In this document: one piece after another, positions 51,429 to 58,297 of the stretch
How the letters are laid out: every line of letters begins with the position of its first letter
Position numbering within the stretch: position 1 is the first letter of the stretch
NCBI GenBank assembly: GCA_002328495.1
Contig: DCUJ01000013.1
Location: 186,001-250,000 of the forward strand
From: Sulfurospirillum sp. UBA2217
GTDB taxonomy: Bacteria > Campylobacterota > Campylobacteria > Campylobacterales > Sulfurospirillaceae
DNA: 64,000 bases
Reading direction: 5' to 3'
Program-made: the position numbers and the translations under genes
The notes under the pieces: generated by a model
The model's input: only the letters and a program-made list of their open reading frames with translations
Told to the model about the DNA's origin: nothing
The model's database searches: none

Positions 51429-51486
51429 AAAAATAGCCATTTTAAATAAAATTTTATGTATTAAAGTATGTAAATTGGCTATTTTT
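51429..51486. terminator. Bidirectional terminator between RHH gene and integrase
   Basis: AAAAATAGCCA (51429-51439) pairs with TGGCTATTTTT (51476-51486), an 11-bp stem closing a 36-nt AT-rich loop and giving U-runs for both directions. Located exactly between convergent stops. Confidence 0.65.
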
Positions 51487-52701
51487 TTAATTTTCCAACC
51501 AATCTGCCCACCATTGAACGAGCTTTTTTTTCTCATCAAAATATTTCATAACGTCAGTTCTATCGTAAGCTGCTCGAACTTTATTGCTCTCAGCATGTGC
51601 CAAAGAAGCTTCAATAACATCAGGATCAAAGCCATATTTTGTTTTATAGCGATTTGCTGTTGTTGAAAACATTGACCTAAAGCCATGAGAGGTCATAGTG
51701 TTTTTATAACCAAGTTTCATTAAGGCATGATTTAATGTATTTTCACTAATAGGCTTTAGATTACTTGTAGGACTTGGGAATACAAATTTACTTTGTCCAA
51801 AAGAGTAGGGCTTTATTTTATTAATAATTTCTAATGCTTGTTTAGAAAGAGGAAGAATAAAAGATTGATTCATTTTCATTTTTTCTGCATCAATTTCAAT
51901 ATATGACTCTTTAAAATTTATTTCCAACCATTCTAAATTCCTAAGATTAAAAGGGCGTAAAAAAACAAATGGTGCAAGCCTTAAAGCATATATTGTGGAA
52001 ATATCAGCATTATAAGTCTCTCCATAGCTATAAATATCTTTGATTAGCTCTTTGATTTCATCTTCTTTTGTTAAAGCTGGCACATGTACAACTTCTTTTC
52101 TTTTTAAAGCACTTCGTTTATCAATATCTGCAATAATATTATGTTCAACAAGACCATACGTAACTGCATATTTGTAAATGCGTTCTATATTATTAAGAAC
52201 ACGAGATGTCAATTCGAAAATATTTTGCTTTTGCATATGATCAATGATTTTTAAAATATCTAAACGAGTAATATCTTGTATATTCATGTGCCCAATAAAA
52301 GGATATGCATGCTGTTCTAATCTTACTTTAGCTTTTTTATAAGTAACTGGTTCCCATTCACTTTGCATCTTAACAAGCCAATTTGCAGCGATTGTTTGAA
52401 AAGTTGATGATAGGGTAGGGATGTTATTATTTTTATACTCTATAGGATCAATACCATCAAGAAGAAGCTTTTTTGTTTCATCTCTTTTAATCCGTGCATC
52501 TTTGAGAGAAATATCGGGATATGTTCCAAACGACATAGATTTGCGTTTATTTTGAAAGGTATAGTCATACCTAAAGAATTTTGTACCGTTTTCTTTCACA
52601 ACAAGGTAAAGCCCTTGTCCATCACTTAACTTATAGGTTTTGTCTTTGATTTTAGATTTTTTAATCTCTGTATCGCTCAGTGGCGTCGTGCTTCGTGGCA
52701 T
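51487..52701 (-). CDS. int: Tyrosine recombinase / island integrase
   Basis: 404 residues. N-terminal DUF4102-type arm-binding domain (PLSDTEIKKSKIKDKTYKLSDGQGLYLVVKENGTKFFRYDY), SAM-like core-binding domain about 95-200, catalytic domain with Arg in FVFLRPFNLRNLEW, HGFR in TSHGFRSMFST, and the late Tyr in VRAAYDRTD. This is the family that inserts islands into tRNA genes, and tRNA-Leu lies 177 bp from its start. Confidence 0.95.
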   Translation of the reverse strand: MPRSTTPLSDTEIKKSKIKDKTYKLSDGQGLYLVVKENGTKFFRYDYTFQNKRKSMSFGTYPDISLKDARIKRDETKKLLLDGIDPIEYKNNNIPTLSSTFQTIAANWLVKMQSEWEPVTYKKAKVRLEQHAYPFIGHMNIQDITRLDILKIIDHMQKQNIFELTSRVLNNIERIYKYAVTYGLVEHNIIADIDKRSALKRKEVVHVPALTKEDEIKELIKDIYSYGETYNADISTIYALRLAPFVFLRPFNLRNLEWLEINFKESYIEIDAEKMKMNQSFILPLSKQALEIINKIKPYSFGQSKFVFPSPTSNLKPISENTLNHALMKLGYKNTMTSHGFRSMFSTTANRYKTKYGFDPDVIEASLAHAESNKVRAAYDRTDVMKYFDEKKKLVQWWADWLEN

Positions 52702-52705
52702 TTTT

Positions 52706-52764
52706 AACGGTACTCACTTTCATGAAAATCATATAAATGGGTTCAGTACCGTATAGAGTACCGT
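52706..52764. repeat. Right integrase arm-type repeats
   Basis: AACGGTACT (52706-52714, inverted), CAGTACCGT (52744-52752) and AGTACCGT (52757-52764) share the octamer found inside the left end. They lie between the integrase start and the tRNA, where arm sites are expected and where int could be autoregulated. Confidence 0.6.
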
Positions 52765-52877
52765 AAAAAAATTTAGATTTGTATAAATCAATATAGACAG
52801 CTCTGGACAAAATATTCGATAAAAGCTCGATTTTTAGGGGTTTTTAAGACGATATAAGACGGGGAAAGAAAAAGAAA

Positions 52878-52897
52878 TGGTACCTGAGGCCGGACTC
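52878..52897. other. attR: 3' end of tRNA-Leu
   Basis: TGGTACCTGAGGCCGGACTC, the last 20 bases of the tRNA, partner of the shorter copy at 33881-33899. Shares the exact 14-bp core at 52884-52897. Confidence 0.85.
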
Positions 52898-52962
52898 GAA
52901 CCGGCACATATCTCTATACTAGATTTTGAGTCTAGCGCGTCTACCAATTTCACCACTCAGGC
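52878..52962 (-). tRNA. tRNA-Leu(CAA)
   Basis: 85 nt. Acceptor GCCTGAG pairs with CTCAGGT (one G-U), D-loop GGTAGACGC, anticodon stem CTAGA/TCTAG with loop CTCAAAA so anticodon CAA, a long variable arm, T-loop GGTTCGAGTCC, CCA encoded. Reads UUG. It is the integration target, and the insertion restores its 3' end. A TATAAT-type -10 on the minus strand at 52982-52987 should drive it. Confidence 0.95.
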
Positions 52963-52988
52963 ACATTATTTAAGAGTTGGAATTATAC

Positions 52989-53031
52989 AAAAAAAAGCTT
53001 AAACATCAGTAAAATCTCAATGTTTAAGCTT
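52989..53031 (-). terminator. Intrinsic terminator of the HU gene
   Basis: 12-bp stem (AAGCTTAAACAT 52995-53006 with 53020-53031), 13-nt loop, followed on the minus strand by eight Ts (52996-52989). Ends HU transcription just before the tRNA-Leu promoter. Confidence 0.85.
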
Positions 53032-53049
53032 TCAAAGTGTAGAAATTAA

Positions 53050-53325
53050 TTATTTTGCAACAGCATCTTTAAGTTTTTTACCAACTTTAAACTTAACAGC
53101 AGTTGTTTTAGCAACATCTACTACTTTATCTGTTCCAGGAACTCTAGCTTTTCTAGCAGCACGAACTGCTGTACTAAATGTACCAAAACCGATAAAGCTT
53201 ACATCTTTACCAGAAACTAATGCTTCCGTGATTGACTCTAATGCAGCATCAATTGCTTTTTGGCTATCTTTCTTAGAAAGACCTGTTTTGTCAGAGACCG
53301 CTTGGATAAATTCCGCTTTTTTCAT
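53050..53325 (-). CDS. hup: DNA-binding protein HU
   Basis: 91 residues. KKAEFIQAVSDKTGLSKKDSQKAIDAALESITEAL, the FIGFGTFSTAVRAARKARVPGT arm region and KVGKKLKDAVAK are HU/IHF-family features. Nucleoid protein, bends DNA. Own promoter upstream (53360-53388) and own terminator. Confidence 0.96.
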   Translation of the reverse strand: MKKAEFIQAVSDKTGLSKKDSQKAIDAALESITEALVSGKDVSFIGFGTFSTAVRAARKARVPGTDKVVDVAKTTAVKFKVGKKLKDAVAK

Positions 53326-53359
53326 TGCCCATTCCTTATGAGAGTGTTGTGATGCGTGG

Positions 53360-53388
53360 ATTGTACAATTTTTTTAAGAAAAAGACAA
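53360..53388 (-). promoter_or_regulatory. Sigma-70 promoter of the HU gene
   Basis: On the minus strand TTGTCT (53388-53383), 17 bases, TACAAT (53365-53360). Good spacing; the start codon is about 35 bp further, preceded by AAGGA. Confidence 0.65.
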
Positions 53389-53442
53389 TATTTTTTTGAA
53401 GAAAGTTAAAGATTAGCCCCAAAAAGTCGATATTTTGTGTGA

Positions 53443-53457
53443 GGAATCAAATTTGCT
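53443..53457 (+). promoter_or_regulatory. Sigma-54 promoter upstream of flgL
   Basis: GGAATCAAATTTGCT: GG 53443-53444, ten bases, GC 53455-53456. Almost identical to the flgH site at 11402. Places the transcript start near 53468, about 20 bp before the ATG. Confidence 0.85.
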
Positions 53458-53489
53458 TTTACTGTTGAATAGATTTATTGGAGAAAAAT

Positions 53490-56111
53490 ATGCGAATTAC
53501 CAACACACTCTTTTACACAAACTCTGTGGCTGAACATCAAAGTGCTATGAAAAAAATGTATGACGTTGATAAGCAGATATCTTCTGGGCTAAAAATTCAA
53601 AATAGTTATGAAAATAGTGGTGTTTACGTAGATACCATGAGACTTAATTATGAAATAGCCACGTTGGAGCAAACTAAAGAGACAAGTTCAAAAGCACAAA
53701 CATTTGCTCAAAATACAGACTCCACAATGAATCAATTTGAAGAAGCATTGGAACAATTTAAAACTAAACTTATTCAAGCAAATAGTAGTGTTCACTCATC
53801 CACAAGCCTAAATACTATTGCCGATGAACTGATAGGAATCAAAACGCATCTTGTAACGTTAGGAAATACCTCTATTAATGGTCAATTTCTCTTTTCAGGT
53901 ACTTCCTTATTGCAAAAACCTCTTACTAACGATGGAACTTATGTTGGAAATGGTGAAAATTTAACAGCAATTATTGGTTCTGGTGTTGAACTTCCTTATA
54001 ACATAACTGGGCAATCGCTCTTTTTAGGGAGAGATAATGACTATAACAAGATTGTTTCAACGAATATAGAAATGTTAAATCAGTCTAAACTAAATCCCAA
54101 TGTAATGGTAGAGCAAGATGGAAATTTAACATCCTCTAAAGTTTACCTTACGGAAAAAGATACGATTAGAGATTTGGTTGGCGATAACAATGCTATAGTA
54201 GTAGATGACCCAAAGGCAGTTTTTTATCTATCGGGTCGCAAAAGTGATGGTATATCCTTTGCTCAGCCTATTCAAATTGACACTTCGTCAAAAATTTCTG
54301 ATTTGCTGGAAAGCATAGGTATCGCTTATGGTAATACGACTGAAAATAAGGTCGTTGATGTGGCAATGAATGTTAGAGGACAAATTGAAGTCAAAGATTT
54401 AAATCTTGGCAATCAAATATTGGAAATGAACCTATTTGGAGCCATAGATAGAAATGCAATTTCTGGAACTACAGGTGATGCTTTACAAATATCAAATAGT
54501 GATAATTTGTTACTTTATGACAATGTAGATATTATTGCTTTTAACAAAAGTAATTTTTTATCAACAAAATCTTCTCCTGATTTAACGATGCAATCTATTT
54601 CAATTGGCGGTGGTCTTTACGGCATTAATTTTCCAAATGAAAGTATCAATGTTACTTTAACAACTTCTTTAGATAGTATATTTCCTTCAGATGTACATCA
54701 TTTTGATTTTACTCCGCAGTTTGACGTCTCGGGTAAAAGTGTTCAAGATTTTATGACTGCTATAGAAAATGAATATAGTTTAGCCCCAGGAAGTGCAACA
54801 CTCAATAATAACCAAATTGTGACCAATAGTGCAGCTATTGTTTTGGTTCCAAAAAATTCTGTGAATACATTGGCGCGCGGAGATGTTTTACCTGATGCTA
54901 TGAATTATGCACGCAGGGGATTTGAAAAAGAAGGAAATGAACTCATAGGTAATATCTCACAAATTATTAAATCCAATAATGAATTTGCAACAGCATCAAC
55001 AAAATTAGTAGATGTTGCAGGAGTTAATAGCCTTAATGGTAAACAACTTGTATTGGAGTTTACTGATAAAAATGGTGTTAGTAGAACGGGTACTCTTAAT
55101 TTAGATTCGATAGATACAACATTTTCAATTGATTTAGATGGTGATGGTATTATCAATGCCAGTGAACCTAATGAAATTATATCTATTTACAATGGCAAAG
55201 GTGACCCTCTTAATACGAAAACAAAAGCCGATGAGATGACCTACCAACAACTCATGGATGTTATCAATATGGTCACATCTGGAAATATTCCAAAACAAGG
55301 CGTTACAACAACGGCTCAAACTGCTATTAACGATGCTATCGCATTTGGTGTTGCAGGCGATGCTGTCAATCTTGCGACACAAACAGCGCTTGCAAAAACA
55401 GGAGTCTCTACAGAAACCGCTACATACATTCAAGAAGCCATCGATGCTGGTATATTAAGAGATGACCCCGCCTCAACTCCTGATGTTGTAGCACAAGCAA
55501 CATTAGATTATAACGACGCTATTGCCAATGCAAATCTTACAGAATACAACTATGCATTAAGCAATGCCAAGAACAGTGTAGATGTTAGCTTGAATCATAA
55601 AGGGCAAATCAATATTTTAGATCAAAAAGTATCAGAATCAAAAATAGAATTTGCAATGTATGATAAAAGTGCAACCGATTTTACAGGCATAAGCAGTACA
55701 GCTCTTTCTTTTATGGCCAACGATTCCGTAACTATTTCTAGCCCTACCATTGATTTTTTCATGAATTTAGATACCATCATTGATTCGGTAAGAACTGGCA
55801 CATATAGAATGGATAGTAATTCAAAAGATCCAAGAAATGTTGGTATGCAAAACGCATTAAGCCAACTCGATCACATTCTGGATCACGTTACGAAGGAGCA
55901 TACAAAAATTGGGACATTTTCAAATGCACTCAGTGATGCCAATGAAAGAGCTGAGTATTTGAGCCTCAATGTAAAGACGGTTCGTTCACAAGTTATTGAT
56001 GTAGACATAGCTGAAGCCTATTTACAGTTTAATCAAATCAGTAACTCGTATCAAGCGATGTTGTCAACCATTGCAAAGATAAATTCAATGTCCCTTTTAA
56101 ATTACATGTAA
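53490..56111 (+). CDS. flgL: Flagellar hook-associated protein FlgL
   Basis: 873 residues from ATG 53490 (TTGGAG 5 bp upstream), far longer than the 317 residues of E. coli FlgL but usual for this phylum. Flagellin-like D0/D1 N-terminus (MRITNTLFYTNSVAEHQSAMKKM, then QISSGLKIQNSYENSG) and C-terminus (AEYLSLNVKTVRSQVIDVDIAEAYLQFNQISNSYQAMLSTIAKINSMSLLNYM). The long middle is surface-exposed; it holds an EF-hand-like loop at 548-559 and an Ala-rich stretch. Joins hook and filament. The stop codon lies in a TTACATGTAA (56102-56111). Confidence 0.94.
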   Translation: MRITNTLFYTNSVAEHQSAMKKMYDVDKQISSGLKIQNSYENSGVYVDTMRLNYEIATLEQTKETSSKAQTFAQNTDSTMNQFEEALEQFKTKLIQANSSVHSSTSLNTIADELIGIKTHLVTLGNTSINGQFLFSGTSLLQKPLTNDGTYVGNGENLTAIIGSGVELPYNITGQSLFLGRDNDYNKIVSTNIEMLNQSKLNPNVMVEQDGNLTSSKVYLTEKDTIRDLVGDNNAIVVDDPKAVFYLSGRKSDGISFAQPIQIDTSSKISDLLESIGIAYGNTTENKVVDVAMNVRGQIEVKDLNLGNQILEMNLFGAIDRNAISGTTGDALQISNSDNLLLYDNVDIIAFNKSNFLSTKSSPDLTMQSISIGGGLYGINFPNESINVTLTTSLDSIFPSDVHHFDFTPQFDVSGKSVQDFMTAIENEYSLAPGSATLNNNQIVTNSAAIVLVPKNSVNTLARGDVLPDAMNYARRGFEKEGNELIGNISQIIKSNNEFATASTKLVDVAGVNSLNGKQLVLEFTDKNGVSRTGTLNLDSIDTTFSIDLDGDGIINASEPNEIISIYNGKGDPLNTKTKADEMTYQQLMDVINMVTSGNIPKQGVTTTAQTAINDAIAFGVAGDAVNLATQTALAKTGVSTETATYIQEAIDAGILRDDPASTPDVVAQATLDYNDAIANANLTEYNYALSNAKNSVDVSLNHKGQINILDQKVSESKIEFAMYDKSATDFTGISSTALSFMANDSVTISSPTIDFFMNLDTIIDSVRTGTYRMDSNSKDPRNVGMQNALSQLDHILDHVTKEHTKIGTFSNALSDANERAEYLSLNVKTVRSQVIDVDIAEAYLQFNQISNSYQAMLSTIAKINSMSLLNYM

Positions 56112-56116
56112 TCTGT

Positions 56117-56122
56117 TATAAT
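56117..56122 (+). promoter_or_regulatory. -10 box for ftsK
   Basis: TATAAT between two TTACATGTAA copies (56102-56111 and 56134-56143). Transcription would start near 56129, leaving AAAGGA (56142-56147) as ribosome site. That argues for a start near 56154, not at the GTG 56187. Confidence 0.55.
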
Positions 56123-56186
56123 ACAGTTTTGATTTACATGTAAAGGATACGTTATACTCAAAGAGACTTTATTTATTATTTTTATA

Positions 56187-58271
56187 GTGCTTTTTTTGTT
56201 TTTAGGCATTTCAACCATTCTGCCTGAACCTTCGATTGTTGGGAAGTTTGGTGCGCAAATGGGTCTTTGGAATCAACAATGGTTTGGTTATTTTTCCTTT
56301 GCATATCCTTTTGCATTACTTCTACCTGCCTTCTTCTTCTATAAAGAGAGTGCTTTTACGGAACGACGCATTGGGGTTATACTCTCATCCCTTATCCTTT
56401 TTATAGCACTTTTGATGTCACAATCCATTTTAATTGCCAATGCCTACAAAGGAAAATTAGGTCATTTTATCGTTGCATCATTAATTGATTCTATTGGAAT
56501 TATGGGTGTTTGGCTATTTATTTTTGCTATTTTTACCCTTTCTATCGTTCTTTTGGTTGAATCCAGCGTAGGCGATTTTCTAGCTTTCGTAAAACCTACT
56601 TTTAAAAAAACAAGCATCAATGAGTATACTGCTGAAAGAGAGACGCTATCATACGATGAGACCATTACTCTTAAAGAGCGTCTTAAGCTCGAAACTATAG
56701 CTGAACCTTTTTTAATTGAAGAAAACGAAGAACATCAAGAAGAGCATGATACAGAAGCAAATACACCAAAGAGCAAAACAAAAACCAGTAAAAAAGTAGA
56801 AATTTTAAGCGTTGTAGAAGAAAACAAACAACTTCTCTCTCAAATAGAAAGAGGGGAGCGCGATAAACCAAAAGATTTCAAACTTCCACCACTCTCATTT
56901 TTGGCAAATCCTCCCAGCAAAGCTATACATGTAAACGAAAGTGAAATTGACCAAAAGATCCAAGATTTATTGGAAAAATTGCGTCGTTTTAAAATTGAAG
57001 GGGATGTCGTTCGCACCTATTCAGGTCCCGTGGTAACAACCTTTGAGTTTAAGCCCGCTCCGCATGTAAAAGTTTCACGTATTTTAACACTTCAAGATGA
57101 CCTAGCTATGGCACTTCGTGCAAAAACTATTCGTATCCAAGCACCGATTCCAGGAAAAGATGTTGTGGGTATTGAAGTACCTAACCAAAAAATCGAGACG
57201 ATTTATTTAAAAGAAATTTTGGAGAGTGAAATTTTCCAAAAATCCTCTTCACCTCTGACCATCGCCCTTGGAAAAGATATCGTAGGTAATGCGTTTGTAA
57301 CAGATTTGAAAAAATTACCGCACTTACTGATTGCAGGGACAACAGGAAGTGGTAAAAGTGTGGGTATTAATGCGATGCTACTTTCATTGCTTTACCGAAA
57401 CTCTCCCGATACCCTACGGTTTTTGATGATAGACCCAAAAATGCTTGAATTTTCAATTTACAACGATATACCACATCTCTTAACCCCAGTCATTACGAAA
57501 CCAAAACAGGCGATTATTGCACTTGCAAATATGGTCACTGAAATGGAAAGACGCTATCAAGTAATGAGTCATTCAAAGACCAAAAACATCGAAAATTATA
57601 ATGAAAAAGCTAAAAGTATTGGGATGGATACTTTACCTTATATTGTTATTATCATTGATGAATTGGCGGATTTAATGATGACCAGCGGTAAAGATGTTGA
57701 ATTTTACATTGCACGTCTTGCTCAAATGGCACGAGCAAGTGGTATTCACATTATTGTCGCAACCCAACGCCCTTCTGTTGATGTTGTCACAGGACTTATT
57801 AAAGCCAATTTACCTTCGCGTATCAGCTTTAAGGTTGGACAAAAAATAGATTCAAAAGTCATTATTGACACCAGCGGGGCTGATTCACTTTTAGGCAATG
57901 GCGATATGCTTTTCACGCCTCCTGGAACCTCTGGGCTTATTCGTTTGCACGCTCCTTACACTAACGAAGAAGAAATTGATAAAGTAGTAGAATATCTTAA
58001 AAAACAACGCCCTGTTCAGTACGATGAGAGTTTTTTACGTGAAAGCGAAGAAGGTTCTTTTTCAGGCTCTGGTTCCAAAGAGAGTGGTGAGTTGGATGAG
58101 CTCTTTGATGAAGCCAAAGCTATTGTTGTCAATGAACGCAAAAGTTCAATCAGCTACATTCAAAGACGTTTAAATATTGGTTATAATAGAGCTGCTACCA
58201 TTGTTGAACAACTTGAGGCTATGGGTATTTTATCTGCTCAAAATAGCAAGGGTCAACGTGAAATCTTATAA
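56187..58271 (+). CDS. ftsK: DNA translocase FtsK
   Basis: 694 residues from GTG 56187. About four N-terminal membrane helices, acidic linker (about 150-210), then the motor: Walker A IAGTTGSGKSVGINAM, FLMIDPKMLEFSIYNDIPHL, Walker B IVIIIDELADLMM, ATQRPSVDVVTGLIKANLPSRI, and a C-terminal gamma winged helix (SISYIQRRLNIGYNRAATIVEQLEAMGIL). Pumps chromosomes at the septum and activates XerH-type recombination. The true start is probably further upstream: an ATA at 56154 has AAAGGA at ideal distance and would complete the first helix (LKETLFIIFIVLFLF). Confidence 0.93.
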   Translation: MLFLFLGISTILPEPSIVGKFGAQMGLWNQQWFGYFSFAYPFALLLPAFFFYKESAFTERRIGVILSSLILFIALLMSQSILIANAYKGKLGHFIVASLIDSIGIMGVWLFIFAIFTLSIVLLVESSVGDFLAFVKPTFKKTSINEYTAERETLSYDETITLKERLKLETIAEPFLIEENEEHQEEHDTEANTPKSKTKTSKKVEILSVVEENKQLLSQIERGERDKPKDFKLPPLSFLANPPSKAIHVNESEIDQKIQDLLEKLRRFKIEGDVVRTYSGPVVTTFEFKPAPHVKVSRILTLQDDLAMALRAKTIRIQAPIPGKDVVGIEVPNQKIETIYLKEILESEIFQKSSSPLTIALGKDIVGNAFVTDLKKLPHLLIAGTTGSGKSVGINAMLLSLLYRNSPDTLRFLMIDPKMLEFSIYNDIPHLLTPVITKPKQAIIALANMVTEMERRYQVMSHSKTKNIENYNEKAKSIGMDTLPYIVIIIDELADLMMTSGKDVEFYIARLAQMARASGIHIIVATQRPSVDVVTGLIKANLPSRISFKVGQKIDSKVIIDTSGADSLLGNGDMLFTPPGTSGLIRLHAPYTNEEEIDKVVEYLKKQRPVQYDESFLRESEEGSFSGSGSKESGELDELFDEAKAIVVNERKSSISYIQRRLNIGYNRAATIVEQLEAMGILSAQNSKGQREIL

Positions 58272-58297
58272 ATACATCATTCCAAGGAGTTAGAAGC

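Larger units (their letters stand above)
33881..52897. mobile_element. Integrative mobilizable element in tRNA-Leu, about 19 kb
   Basis: Bounded by an intact tRNA-Leu(CAA) 3' end (52878-52897) and a second, one-base-shorter copy at 33881-33899. A tyrosine integrase lies next to the tRNA with repeated integrase-arm-like sites at both ends. Contents: toxin-antitoxin, AlpA-like and replication-like genes, ColE1-type mobilization module, type I restriction system plus helicase-nuclease genes, phosphoesterase operon. No type IV secretion genes, so it would depend on a helper. The TTACATGTAA repeat of the surrounding core is absent inside. Confidence 0.88.
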
